A stretch of 64,000 nt of DNA from an uncultured Flavobacteriaceae bacterium (GCA_943788095.1 CALSOZ010000001.1:310001-374000), one strand, 5' to 3'; numbered from the stretch's first letter, positions 52,865-62,177 are shown. Translations and numbers: made by a program. The notes: generated by a model not told the origin, from the sequence alone.

Positions 52865-54254
52865 TAAAACCCCCAAAATGATGAAACAGATATGTACGGT
52901 TCTTTTACTTATAGGAACTTTAAGCAGTTTTGCTCAAAAAAAATGGACGTTAAAAGAATGTGTCGAGCATGCTTTGGAGCATAATATCACGGTAAAGCAA
53001 TCAGAACTAGATATTGATTTGGCAACTCAAGACTTGGTCAACGCTAAAGGAAATTTCATGCCTTCCATTAATGGTTCAGCCTCGCATAACTATAATTTCG
53101 GATCTTTTATTGGTCAAGACGGAACCCGAATTAAAAGCGATACTAGAGGAAATAATTTTGGCTTAAATACGGGTATTACAGTTTTTAATGGATTTCAAAA
53201 TTTAAACCTTTATAAACAAGCAAAACTTGGAGTTGAGTCAAGTCAATTACAACTCGCCATTCTTCAGGATAATATTTCGATGTCCGTTATTAATGACTTT
53301 TTAAACGTCTTATTTAATAAAGAAAATCTTAAAATTGCTGAAGAACAATTAAAAATCAGTCAAAACCAATTGGATCAAATCAAGTCTCAGGTAGAAGCAG
53401 GAACCAAACCAAGATCCGATTTATTTGATATAGAAGCCACACTCGCCTCCAATAGAGAAAGTATTGTAAATGCCGAAAATAGTTTAGATTTATCGATCCT
53501 GAGTTTAAGTCAAAACTTACAAGTTTCTCCGCGTGATTTTGATATTGAAGAAATTGAAATCAATTTAACGTCAGCATCATTATTCTATGATTCTTCAGAA
53601 GAAGTTTTAGCCTATGCGTTAGAAAATCGCTCAGAAATTAAGAATGCAAAACTAGGCATTGAAAACTCGGATTTCGGAATCAAACTGGCCCAAAGTGCTT
53701 TTGCACCGACATTGAGTTTAGGAGCTGGTTTAGGAACGTCCTACCAACACAATCAAGGTGAGCCCGATTTTAGAGTTCAATATTCTGCCGACCCAAATAA
53801 TCCTGGAAGCGTCATTGAAACTATAATCCCCAATGGGTTTAGCACCCAACTTGATAATAATTTAGGGTATAATTTAGGGTTTAATTTAAGGGTCCCCATT
53901 TTTAATGGCTTTAAAACAAAAGCAAGTGTTCAAAAAGCAAGACTAAACAAACAAAAAAGTCAACTAAATCTAGAGAAAGAAAAACAAACCATCACAACGA
54001 CCATAACCCAGGCGTATGCAGATGCGAAAGCCGCTTTGAAGCAATACCAAGCAACCGAGCTTTCTGTGATCAGTCTTGAAGATTCTTTTAAGAATATTCA
54101 AAATAAATTTAATTTTGGAGCAGCGACTTCTTTCGAAGTTGAACAAATAAGAGGACGATTGGTAAATGCAAAATCAAACTCAATCAAATCAAAATATAAT
54201 TTTGTTTTTCGTTCAAAAGTTTTGGACTTTTACATGGGTAAAAAAATCCTATAA
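52857..54254 (+). CDS. TolC-family outer-membrane channel
   Basis: The track ORF begins in the HlyD gene; the plausible start is the ATG at 52857 (MNNKTPKMMKQICTVLLLIGTLSSFAQ), giving 465 residues and a signal peptide. Two repeats of coiled-coil and beta-strand are visible, for example LKIAEEQLKISQNQLDQIKSQVEAGTKPRSDLFDIEA and the later FKNIQNKFNFGAATSFEVEQIRGRLVNAKS. It provides the outer-membrane exit duct. It closes the five-gene export operon, and tsaB follows 5 bp later. Confidence 0.92.
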   Translation: MNNKTPKMMKQICTVLLLIGTLSSFAQKKWTLKECVEHALEHNITVKQSELDIDLATQDLVNAKGNFMPSINGSASHNYNFGSFIGQDGTRIKSDTRGNNFGLNTGITVFNGFQNLNLYKQAKLGVESSQLQLAILQDNISMSVINDFLNVLFNKENLKIAEEQLKISQNQLDQIKSQVEAGTKPRSDLFDIEATLASNRESIVNAENSLDLSILSLSQNLQVSPRDFDIEEIEINLTSASLFYDSSEEVLAYALENRSEIKNAKLGIENSDFGIKLAQSAFAPTLSLGAGLGTSYQHNQGEPDFRVQYSADPNNPGSVIETIIPNGFSTQLDNNLGYNLGFNLRVPIFNGFKTKASVQKARLNKQKSQLNLEKEKQTITTTITQAYADAKAALKQYQATELSVISLEDSFKNIQNKFNFGAATSFEVEQIRGRLVNAKSNSIKSKYNFVFRSKVLDFYMGKKIL

Positions 54255-54259
54255 TAACT

Positions 54260-54931
54260 TTGACTTATATTCTAAATATTGAAACGGCCACGACGAACTG
54301 TTCGGTCTCTCTAGCGAAAGAGGGCACTGTCATTGGACTCAAGGAAGATAACAATTTGTCGTATTCCCACGCAGAGCGTTTACATGTTTACATCGATGAA
54401 GTTTTAAAAACGGCGAATGTGTCTAAGAACCAGTTGAGCGCCATTGCGATCAGCAAAGGCCCTGGCTCTTATACGGGCTTGCGAATCGGTGTTTCAGCCG
54501 CTAAAGGCTTGTGTTATGCACTGAGCCTTCCTTTAATTTCTATTCCAACCTTAGAAGCCCTTGCACATCAGGTTGAAAATCCAAATGGTGTGGTAGTCGC
54601 CATGTTAGATGCCAGACGCCTCGAAGTCTATTCCGCGATCTATGATGGTAATTTTCAGGAGACACGAACCACAGAGGCAGAAATCATCAGCTCTGAGTCG
54701 TATCGTGAATTGTTAGAATCATCTGCGGTTTATTTTATTGGAAACGGGGTCGCCAAAACCAAAGCACTAATCACACACCAGAATGCTCATTTTATTGAAA
54801 ATAAATTGCCTTCTGCCAAACAAATGTGTGCGCTCTCTTTTGACAAATTCAAGTCCAATACTTTTGAAGATGTTGCTTATTTTGAACCTTTTTATTTAAA
54901 AGACTTTATTGCAATTCCATCCAAAAAATAA
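54260..54931 (+). CDS. tsaB: tRNA threonylcarbamoyladenosine biosynthesis protein TsaB
   Basis: The 223-residue protein (TTG start) opens LNIETATTNCSVSLAKEG, the ASKHA fold, with AIAISKGPGSYTGLRIGVSAAKGLCYAL as its signature. TsaB scaffolds TsaD and TsaE in making t6A37 on ANN-decoding tRNAs. It lies 5 bp after the TolC gene and so rides on the export operon; its own promoter is not obvious. Confidence 0.93.
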   Translation: MTYILNIETATTNCSVSLAKEGTVIGLKEDNNLSYSHAERLHVYIDEVLKTANVSKNQLSAIAISKGPGSYTGLRIGVSAAKGLCYALSLPLISIPTLEALAHQVENPNGVVVAMLDARRLEVYSAIYDGNFQETRTTEAEIISSESYRELLESSAVYFIGNGVAKTKALITHQNAHFIENKLPSAKQMCALSFDKFKSNTFEDVAYFEPFYLKDFIAIPSKK

Positions 54932-54938
54932 ACAACGT

Positions 54939-55745
54939 TTATCCCTTTTTCTGAATTTCAACAGTGTGTGGGTAAGGAATTTCAATACCAGCCGCATCGA
55001 GAGCTAATTTACAGTTTTCGGTAATTCCGAAGTACACCGCCCAATAATCTTCCACGGCACACCATGGACGAACCGCAAAATTTACAGAACTATCGGCAAG
55101 TTCGGAGACATCAACGGTAGGTAAGGGATCTTGTAATACTTTAGGGTGCGAAGTCAGTACAGCCATCAACACGTCTTTCGTTTGTTTAATATTTTCGCTG
55201 TAGCCAACACCAATGGTTAAATCAACCCTTAGTTTTCCTTCCGCAGATAGATTTATAATATTACTATTTGCTAGGGTTCCATTTGGAATGATAATGCGTT
55301 TATTGCTTGGAGATAAAATTTGAGTGGTAAAAATTTCAATCTCCTTCACAATGCCTATCTCACCCTGCACATCTACGACATCGCCCACTCTAAAAGGCTT
55401 GAACAAAATAATCAAAACACCGCCTGCAAAATTTGCTAAGGCACCTTGTAAAGCAAGGCCTAAACCTAATCCTGCAGCAGCCATTACTGCGGCTAGTGCA
55501 GTGGTATCAACCCCAAGTTTAGAAATGACGGCCACCAACAATAGCGCCTTTAAACCCCAAGCTATTAAATTTCCGAGAAACGTTTGAAGGGTTTCGTCAA
55601 CCTGGCGTACATTCAGTAGTTTTTTAGTTAAACGGATGATAAGCTTTATCGCAAATAAACCGACAATTAATAGCCCTAAAGCATAAAGTACTTTTGGTGA
55701 GTATTCTATAAGCAGATTCTTTAAGAGTGTTAGGTATTGTTCCAT
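54939..55745 (-). CDS. Small-conductance mechanosensitive channel, MscS type
   Basis: 268 residues. Three N-terminal helices, the last being the pore helix ALAAVMAAAGLGLGLALQGALANFAGGVLI, followed by the MscS beta domain (FRVGDVVDVQGEIGIVKEIEIFTTQILSPSNKRIIIPNGTLANSNIIN) and the C-terminal alpha/beta domain. It opens under membrane tension to release solutes during hypo-osmotic shock. It is convergent with tsaB. Confidence 0.92.
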   Translation of the reverse strand: MEQYLTLLKNLLIEYSPKVLYALGLLIVGLFAIKLIIRLTKKLLNVRQVDETLQTFLGNLIAWGLKALLLVAVISKLGVDTTALAAVMAAAGLGLGLALQGALANFAGGVLIILFKPFRVGDVVDVQGEIGIVKEIEIFTTQILSPSNKRIIIPNGTLANSNIINLSAEGKLRVDLTIGVGYSENIKQTKDVLMAVLTSHPKVLQDPLPTVDVSELADSSVNFAVRPWCAVEDYWAVYFGITENCKLALDAAGIEIPYPHTVEIQKKG

Positions 55746-55783
55746 GATTTAATTTTTTTATAGGGTTTATTAAATTTTAATAT

Positions 55784-55791
55784 CAAATATA
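55784..55791 (-). promoter_or_regulatory. -7 promoter element of the mscS-like gene
   Basis: TATATTTG on the minus strand, about 38 bp before the start codon. Confidence 0.5.
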
Positions 55792-55840
55792 TAAAATCTT
55801 AAATAGATTCACTAGTTTATAATTTCTCTCAAAAACATTG

Positions 55841-55848
55841 TAACTTTG
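55841..55848 (+). promoter_or_regulatory. -7 promoter element of rsmI
   Basis: TAACTTTG matches TAnnTTTG exactly and ends 4 nt before the rsmI ATG, implying a leaderless mRNA. Confidence 0.55.
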
Positions 55849-55852
55849 ATCC

Positions 55853-56530
55853 ATGAAGTTATTTATTGTACCAACCCCGATAGGAAATTTAGAAGACATC
55901 ACTTTACGAGCGATTAATGTCTTAAAATCGGTTGACTTAATTTTAGCAGAAGACACTCGAACATCTGGGAAACTATTAAAACATTTTGAGATTGGGACGC
56001 AAATGCATTCGCATCATATGCATAATGAACATAAAACGGTTCAAGGGATTATTCAAAAATTAAAAATGGGCACCACCATCGCATTGATTAGTGATGCGGG
56101 AACCCCAGCGATTTCTGACCCTGGATTTTTACTCACAAGAGCTTGTGTCGAAAACGATATTCCAGTGGATTGTTTACCTGGAGCTACCGCCTTTGTACCC
56201 GCTTTAGTAAATTCTGGATTACCAAATGATAAGTTTGTGTTTGAAGGATTTTTACCCATCAAAAAAGGGCGCCAAACGCGCTTACTCTTACTGGCCGAAG
56301 AACCTCGAACGATAATTTTTTATGAAAGTCCTCATAAACTCATAAAGACACTTTCTCATATTTGTGAATACTTTGGAGAAGACCGTCAGATCTCGGTGTC
56401 AAGGGAACTCACAAAACTTTATGAAGAAACTCAAAGAGGCACCGCAAAAGCAATATTAGACTATTATACCAATAAGCCGCCCAAGGGTGAAATTGTGATT
56501 GTTGTTGCAGGAAAATCAAAAGCATCTTAA
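55853..56530 (+). CDS. rsmI: 16S rRNA 2'-O-methyltransferase RsmI
   Basis: The 225-residue SAM-dependent tetrapyrrole-methylase-fold enzyme has VPTPIGNLEDITLRAINVL at the start, LAEDTRTSGKLLKHF, ALISDAGTPAISDPGFLL and CLPGATAFVPALVNSGLP. It methylates the 2'-OH of C1402 in 16S rRNA. It is monocistronic, with a promoter box 4 nt from ATG, and divergent from the mscS gene. Confidence 0.95.
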   Translation: MKLFIVPTPIGNLEDITLRAINVLKSVDLILAEDTRTSGKLLKHFEIGTQMHSHHMHNEHKTVQGIIQKLKMGTTIALISDAGTPAISDPGFLLTRACVENDIPVDCLPGATAFVPALVNSGLPNDKFVFEGFLPIKKGRQTRLLLLAEEPRTIIFYESPHKLIKTLSHICEYFGEDRQISVSRELTKLYEETQRGTAKAILDYYTNKPPKGEIVIVVAGKSKAS

Positions 56531-56645
56531 TTTTACTTTTATATTAGTGACAGGTTTCTTAAGCAGATCCCCTGAAAATATTGAAACACTCGGACATCAA
56601 AATTGTCAAGGGGGAAATCATAGTGTAACTAATAACATTATTTAG

Positions 56646-56653
56646 TATTTTTG
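56646..56653 (+). promoter_or_regulatory. -7 promoter element of the OsmC-family gene
   Basis: TATTTTTG, about 29 bp before the ATG at 56683, matches the Bacteroidota consensus. Confidence 0.45.
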
Positions 56654-56682
56654 AAAGAATAAAAATTATAAAATAATTTAAT

Positions 56683-57105
56683 ATGTCCCATAAAACAACA
56701 ACCCATTGGAAGGGTGGAATGTTATTTGAATCCGATAACCCAAGCGGAAATACGGTGTTAATGGATACAGTTGTAAAAGGTCAAGACAAGCAATTTGGCC
56801 TCTCTCCAAAAGCAATGATGCTATCCTCTTTAGCGGGATGTTCTGGCGTTGATATTGTTGAGATTTTAGAAAAAATGAAAGTCGTTGATTATAAATTAAA
56901 AATGGAAGTCGAAGGGTTTTTGACCGATGAACACCCAAAGTATTACCACAAAGTTCATGTAGACTATCATTTTTATGGGAAGGATTTAAATCCAAAAAAA
57001 ATTAATAAAGCCGTCACGCTCTCGGTTGAAAAATATTGTGGGGTGATGGAAATGTTTCGACAATTTGCAACCGTAACCACAGAAATTCATATTCATAACT
57101 CCTAA
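56683..57105 (+). CDS. OsmC/Ohr family protein (140 aa)
   Basis: The reading includes an OsmC core with the catalytic-Cys loop MMLSSLAGCSGVDIVEIL (Cys near residue 49) and a second Cys in VEKYCGVMEMFRQFA near residue 122. This spacing fits the OsmC/YhfA peroxiredoxin-like family, which reduces organic hydroperoxides with dithiol cofactors. It is cytosolic. It lies 2 bp before recJ, so the two share a transcript. Confidence 0.88.
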   Translation: MSHKTTTHWKGGMLFESDNPSGNTVLMDTVVKGQDKQFGLSPKAMMLSSLAGCSGVDIVEILEKMKVVDYKLKMEVEGFLTDEHPKYYHKVHVDYHFYGKDLNPKKINKAVTLSVEKYCGVMEMFRQFATVTTEIHIHNS

Positions 57106-57107
57106 CG

Positions 57108-58799
57108 ATGCGTTGGACCCTCAAGCCGAAACCAGATTCTAATAAAGTTGCAGAATTAGCAGCCGAATTAGGGGTGGATTTAGTAATTTCAGAATTATTA
57201 TTGCAACGAGGAATAGAAACTTTTGAAGCTGCTAAAACTTTTTTTCGTCCAAGTTGGTCAGATATACACGACCCTTTTTTGATGAAAGACATGGACAAGG
57301 CGGTTGACCGAATTGAAGTGGCCTTAAAAAACAACGAACAAATTTTGGTGTATGGCGATTATGATGTTGACGGCACCTCATCCGTCGCGTTAATGGCCTC
57401 TTACTTAGAAACCAAAAGCACTCAAATATCCACCTATATTCCCGATCGGTATGCGGAAGGTTATGGGGTGTCCTACAAAGGAATTGATTTCGCATCCGAT
57501 AATGATTTCTCATTAATAATCGCCTTAGATTGTGGTGTAAAAGCCATTGAAAAAGTCGCCTATGCAAAGAAAAAAGGCATCGATTTTATTATCTGTGACC
57601 ACCACCGACCTGGAAAAGAATTACCGCCTGCTGTCGCCATTTTAGACCCAAAACGACCCGATTGCGAATACCCTTTTAAAGAACTATGTGGCTGTGGCGT
57701 TGGGTTTAAACTCATTCAAGCATTAGCCTCAAAAGACGGCACATCTGTAGAATCGCTTGTTGAATATTTAGATTTAGTCGCTACCGCTATTGGTGCCGAC
57801 ATTGTGCCCATTGTTGGCGAAAACAGAACCCTTGCTTATTTTGGTTTACAAATCATTAACACCAATCCACGACCCGGATTTAAAGCACTCATTCATCAGA
57901 TGAAAAAAGAAGTGCTTACGATCACAGATGTTGTTTTTAATATCGCTCCCCGAATCAATGCTGCCGGACGCATGAAACATGGAAATTATGCCGTTTCCTT
58001 GATGAAAGAGACCAATTATGAATCTGCAGAACTTGCGGCTAATGAGATCGAACTTTTTAACACCAACCGTCGAGAAGCAGATAAACGAACCACACAAGAA
58101 GCCCTTTTACAAATTGAAAATTCAGACGAAACTAAGGCTGCCACTACGGTGGTTTATCAAGAGGATTGGCACAAAGGAGTCATCGGCATTGTGGCCTCGC
58201 GATTGATAGAAACCTATTACCGCCCTACTTTAGTCTTTACCAAGAGTGGCGATTTTTTAGCGGCTTCCGCACGTTCTGTCAGAGGGTTTGATGTGTACAA
58301 TGCTTTGGAAAATTGCAGCCATCTTTTAGAACAATTTGGGGGTCATATGTATGCGGCTGGGCTTACCATTAAAGAAGAAAACTATCCGGCATTTAAAGTT
58401 GCGTTTGAAGCAGAAGTTTTAGCGACCTTGCCTGCGCATCTTAAAACACCCGAAATAAAAATTGATGCAGATATTAATTTTGAGTCCATCACTCCAAAAT
58501 TTTATAGAATCTTAAAACAGTTTGCCCCTTTTGGACCTCAAAATATGGCCCCTGTTTTTATGACGGATGCCGTTCTTGACACAGGTTATGGCAAATGTGT
58601 AGGCGAAGATCAAACACATCTACGGGTCACGCTGGCTCAAAATAGCGGTCCCAAAATGGTTGGAATTGGCTTTGGTTTAGGAAGTAATTTACCTATTATT
58701 AAAGAAAAAAATCCTTTTAAAGTTGTCTATTCAATAGATGAAAATGAATGGAATGGACGTGTTAGCTTGCAGTTGAAACTAAAAGGAATTAAACCATAA
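57108..58799 (+). CDS. recJ: Single-stranded-DNA exonuclease RecJ
   Basis: 563 residues. DHH motifs are clear: ILVYGDYDVDGTSSVALMASYL, IALDCGV, ICDHHRPGKELP and the later AGRMKHG region, followed by the DHHA1 segment (GGHMYAAGLTIKEENYP) and an OB-fold C-terminus. It degrades ssDNA 5' to 3' in recombination and mismatch repair. It starts 2 bp after the OsmC gene and ends 1 bp before the MFS gene. Confidence 0.95.
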   Translation: MRWTLKPKPDSNKVAELAAELGVDLVISELLLQRGIETFEAAKTFFRPSWSDIHDPFLMKDMDKAVDRIEVALKNNEQILVYGDYDVDGTSSVALMASYLETKSTQISTYIPDRYAEGYGVSYKGIDFASDNDFSLIIALDCGVKAIEKVAYAKKKGIDFIICDHHRPGKELPPAVAILDPKRPDCEYPFKELCGCGVGFKLIQALASKDGTSVESLVEYLDLVATAIGADIVPIVGENRTLAYFGLQIINTNPRPGFKALIHQMKKEVLTITDVVFNIAPRINAAGRMKHGNYAVSLMKETNYESAELAANEIELFNTNRREADKRTTQEALLQIENSDETKAATTVVYQEDWHKGVIGIVASRLIETYYRPTLVFTKSGDFLAASARSVRGFDVYNALENCSHLLEQFGGHMYAAGLTIKEENYPAFKVAFEAEVLATLPAHLKTPEIKIDADINFESITPKFYRILKQFAPFGPQNMAPVFMTDAVLDTGYGKCVGEDQTHLRVTLAQNSGPKMVGIGFGLGSNLPIIKEKNPFKVVYSIDENEWNGRVSLQLKLKGIKP

Positions 58800-58800
58800 T

Positions 58801-60073
58801 ATGGCAAAAAGAGATCCCTACGCAGCCCTTCGATTTAAGGAATTTAATATTTTTTTATTATTGCGTTTCATTTTAGTTTTTGGGTGGTCTATGCAATTTA
58901 TCATTATTGAGTGGCAAGTTTATTCACTCACTAAAGATCCTTTGTCTCTTGGGATTATTGGGCTTATGGAAATTATCCCGGCCTTTAGTATGGCGTTATT
59001 TGCTGGGCATGTTGTAGATCAAAGTGAAAAACGAAATTTATTATTAAAGTGTATTGGTCTTTTTTCATTCATTAGTTTTGGACTTTTTTTCTTAACTAGT
59101 CCAAACATAGAATCGACTTGGTCCACTAAAATGATCCTTTATACAATTTATGGTTTTGTGTTTATGGGTGGTCTTTTGCGAGCTTTTTTTGGGCCTAGTA
59201 TTTTTTCACTCGTTGCCTTAATCGTTCCTAAAAAAGTCTATCCAAACGCAGCTACTTGGAACAGCTCTACATGGCAAATGGCTTCTGTTTTAGGGCCTGC
59301 TACTGCAGGGTTTACGATTAATTGGATTGGAGTTCACTGGTCGTTATGCATTGTTTTTGGGTTAGTTGTATTGTCCTTTATCCTTTTATTTGGGATCTCT
59401 AAGAAACCAATTTTAAACCCAAAAATAGGAGAGCCTGTGATGCAAAGCTTAAAAGAAGGGGTTCGATTTGTATTTAAAACAAAAGCTATTTTAGGCGCCC
59501 TAAGCTTGGATATGATTGCGGTTTTATTTGGAGGTGCGGTGGCCTTACTGCCCGTTTATGCACAAGATATTTTGGAAGTGGGTTCTGAAGGATTTGGGGT
59601 GTTGCGTGCGGCACCTGCTGTGGGTGCTTTTTTAACAATGCTAACTACGGCCTACATTCCTATCAGTAAAAATGCGGGACTTAAACTCTTAGCAGCCATC
59701 TTTGGATTTGGGGTGTGTATTATTACTTTTGGAGTGTCGTCTATATTTTGGATTTCGGTCGTTGCCTTATTTTTTAGCGGCGTCACAGATGGAGTGTCGA
59801 TGGTGATTAGACAAACCATTTTACAACTGAAGACTCCCAGATCACATGCGCGGACGTGTGTCTTCAGTCAACTCTATGTTCGTCGGGTCTTCCAACGAGT
59901 TAGGCGCTTTTGAAAGCGGGTTAACCGCAAAACTTATGGGCACCGTAACCGCCGTTGTTTTTGGTGGTACGATGACCTTAATTACGGTCATCACCACCGG
60001 AATTGTATCCCCAACCTTTAGAAAATTAGATCTTCAAAAAGAGTTAGATGCTCATGAAGCTCAGGAAGAGTAA
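58801..60073 (+). pseudogene. MFS transporter, frameshifted near the 3' end
   Basis: The track splits this into 58801-59913 and 59846-60073. The first frame reads eleven helices of an enterobactin-exporter-like MFS (for example LGIIGLMEIIPAFSMALFAGHVVDQ) up to IRQTILQLKTP. Removing one C from the ccc at 59836-59838 restores QLKTPDHMRGRVSSVN, the conserved loop of the family, and runs on to the stop at 60071-60073. The intact product would be about 424 residues. It is either a recent null allele or a one-base sequencing error; the intact remaining sequence favours a recent event. It follows recJ by 1 bp. Confidence 0.85.
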
Positions 60074-60074
60074 T

Positions 60075-60830
60075 TTATAGTTTGTCAGAAGACTTTTTAG
60101 TTTTTCTTAAATTTAAACTGTAGACATATTTAAACCCTAGGATGGATTTTGAAACGTCAAAACGCTCTTTCTTTATGAGGACGTTTAAATCAGTTTGAGT
60201 CCTATAAAAAACGGCTATTTCCCCGAATCCCTTAAACTTTCGAGACGCCGAAAGCGTAAACCGTCGTCGGTCAATTTTATCCCCATCAGCGCCATCAGAA
60301 AAGGTGCTAAAAAACTCTCCTTTTAACTTTAATAGAACGCTAAGCGGTTTTAATTTATAATCCACCCCAAATAACATTCGAAGTTGTTCTTTGGCAATAT
60401 CCCCCTCATCTTCGGAGAACCCTAGTTCATTTTTATTTTGATATCGAAGTCGATAGGACACTCCAATTTTTTTAATATCGTGCTTGAAACTCGCATCCAA
60501 TTGATATCTAAAATGAGATTCTACTCCTTGTTTTTTTCCAACATCATCATTTTTTTTAATAAACCGAACCCCCCCACCAATTTCAAAATTCTTTGCAATT
60601 TCATACCCAGTTTCGATTTGAGTAAAATAAGTGCTGACCGTTGTGATATCATTTCGATACCTTAGGTGCTCTGAGATAGAAAACGACATTTTTTTAGTCG
60701 CCTCTATGTCAAGCTGAACGGTACTCCATCCTTCTAAATCATTTGAGTTTTGAGCCATTATTTGATTTGAAAACATCAATAAAAAGGCAAGGCAAGTGTA
60801 TACACTGATTTTTTGTTTAGATAGTTTCAT
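60075..60830 (-). CDS. DUF2490 outer-membrane beta-barrel-like protein (251 aa)
   Basis: A signal peptide (MKLSKQKISVYTCLAFLLMFSNQIMAQ) is followed by alternating strands such as WSTVQLDIEATKKMSFSISEHLRYRNDI, and RLRYQNKNELGF, typical of the DUF2490 barrel family. It is likely inserted in the outer membrane. It is last in an operon with DUF4956 (8-bp gap) and a VTC-domain protein. It faces the MFS gene convergently with a 1-bp gap. Confidence 0.85.
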   Translation of the reverse strand: MKLSKQKISVYTCLAFLLMFSNQIMAQNSNDLEGWSTVQLDIEATKKMSFSISEHLRYRNDITTVSTYFTQIETGYEIAKNFEIGGGVRFIKKNDDVGKKQGVESHFRYQLDASFKHDIKKIGVSYRLRYQNKNELGFSEDEGDIAKEQLRMLFGVDYKLKPLSVLLKLKGEFFSTFSDGADGDKIDRRRFTLSASRKFKGFGEIAVFYRTQTDLNVLIKKERFDVSKSILGFKYVYSLNLRKTKKSSDKL

Positions 60831-60838
60831 AGTAATGA

Positions 60839-61435
60839 TTAGAGTTTATAATAGACCGTCACTTTGGCGACATCTTTTAAGAAATTCACTTTTCCAATCT
60901 CAAAACTTAAGATTTCAACACCAAGTCTTTTTTCTAAATCAGCCTTGAGTTTATCATGATTTTCAGGACGGATGTTTTCAATAATTTCATAAATCACCTC
61001 TTTTGAGAGGGTCTCTGTTCGTGCCCAATAGCGCTCAAGAAAGTATAGAGCCAGAAGAATAATTGTATTGGCTGTAATAATTTCTGCATAGCTCATTTTT
61101 TTGTTTGAAAGGGCATTCATCACTGCAACGCCAATGACCACAAAGAGATAGGTCATTTCTTTGACCTCTAGTGGAAGTGTTCTGTAACGGATAATCCCAA
61201 AAATCGCAAATAATCCCAATGCCATTCCGAGATCCAATTCGTATTTTTTTAAAGTAAAGCATAAAAAGTAAACCACAATTCCAATGAGGTAAAAGGTAAA
61301 CAGATATTCTTTCTTTGGATTGTGTTTGTAGTAAACAAATTTTATAATTCCAGTGAGGAAAAATAAATTCAATAAAAACCGAATTATCATCTTGTAAAAA
61401 TCGTCATCGAATAAAGGAATGCCTAGTAGCTCCAT
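60839..61435 (-). CDS. DUF4956 membrane protein (198 aa)
   Basis: Four helices (about 15-33, 45-60, 65-85 and 95-130) and the motif GMALGLFAIFGIIRYRTLPLEVKEMTYLFVVIGVAVMNAL define DUF4956. A cytoplasmic C-terminal domain (about 140-198, ending VTVYYKL) resembles a small ferredoxin-like sensor domain. DUF4956 genes are repeatedly found beside VTC-domain genes in bacteria, as here, 1 bp after the VTC gene. The partner probably anchors or exports what the polymerase makes. Confidence 0.85.
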   Translation of the reverse strand: MELLGIPLFDDDFYKMIIRFLLNLFFLTGIIKFVYYKHNPKKEYLFTFYLIGIVVYFLCFTLKKYELDLGMALGLFAIFGIIRYRTLPLEVKEMTYLFVVIGVAVMNALSNKKMSYAEIITANTIILLALYFLERYWARTETLSKEVIYEIIENIRPENHDKLKADLEKRLGVEILSFEIGKVNFLKDVAKVTVYYKL

Positions 61436-61436
61436 G

Positions 61437-62177
61437 TTAGTGGTTTAGTTTGTTAATTTTTAAATTGAGTTCTTTAAATTTATTAGACTTTACGTCTGAG
61501 AAAATGTTAGCAACGCCGATACAGTATTTGCTAAAGCTAACGGTTCTAATTCTGTTTAATTTGAGCGCGCTATAGATTGGCGTTCTTATGTTTTGTTTTT
61601 CTTGTTTAACTTCAATGACCGCTATATTATTAATTTTTTTTGTGGTCGAATCCGTTTTATATTCCAAGCCGGTATCTATTGTAACACGTTCAGATCGCAG
61701 TTTGCTTACCAATGTAAATCGTTGGAAATAATTATACAAAACAGGCTCTAACTCCAGGTCTTTTTTAGTCGCCTTTTTAATAAACGCATTGGATTTTTCT
61801 GATAAAGATGTTTCAAAATCATCAATTGAACAGCGGACTTTATTGGTCATCCCAGAATTCTGTTTTTCTTTAATCTCCAAAAAACAAAGATCGGAGTCTA
61901 CATATTTACGCATTCGTATTTTTTGACGCCTTGCTTTCCCATTATGGTGTTCTTTATAACAGGTTAAGTCTTTTGTGTCAAAATAAAGGGTTGTGTAATT
62001 CATTAACCGATTTTGGTCAATTTCTAAAATCTGATAATCAGAATACAACAGCGGTAAAAGCTTAGACAGTTCAGAGTTGGAGGTTAGGAACTTGGTGTCA
62101 ACGCGCTTCAATAATGAAACACTATTTATTTCCTCTAAAGAAATAGAGGCAAACCCAGATAATTTTGACGCATTCAT
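61437..62177 (-). CDS. VTC-domain polyphosphate polymerase-like protein
   Basis: 246 residues of triphosphate-tunnel fold. It has LLKRVDTKFLTSNSELSKLLP, then LYFDTKDLTCYKEHHNGKARRQKIRMRKY with the basic phosphate-binding residues, CFLEIKEKQN, VTIDTGLEYK and AVIEVKQEK with alternating Glu metal ligands. Yeast Vtc4 makes inorganic polyphosphate from ATP through this domain, so polyphosphate synthesis is plausible. Biochemical activity of bacterial forms is not proven by the sequence. It leads the operon to DUF4956 and DUF2490. Confidence 0.88.
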   Translation of the reverse strand: MNASKLSGFASISLEEINSVSLLKRVDTKFLTSNSELSKLLPLLYSDYQILEIDQNRLMNYTTLYFDTKDLTCYKEHHNGKARRQKIRMRKYVDSDLCFLEIKEKQNSGMTNKVRCSIDDFETSLSEKSNAFIKKATKKDLELEPVLYNYFQRFTLVSKLRSERVTIDTGLEYKTDSTTKKINNIAVIEVKQEKQNIRTPIYSALKLNRIRTVSFSKYCIGVANIFSDVKSNKFKELNLKINKLNH

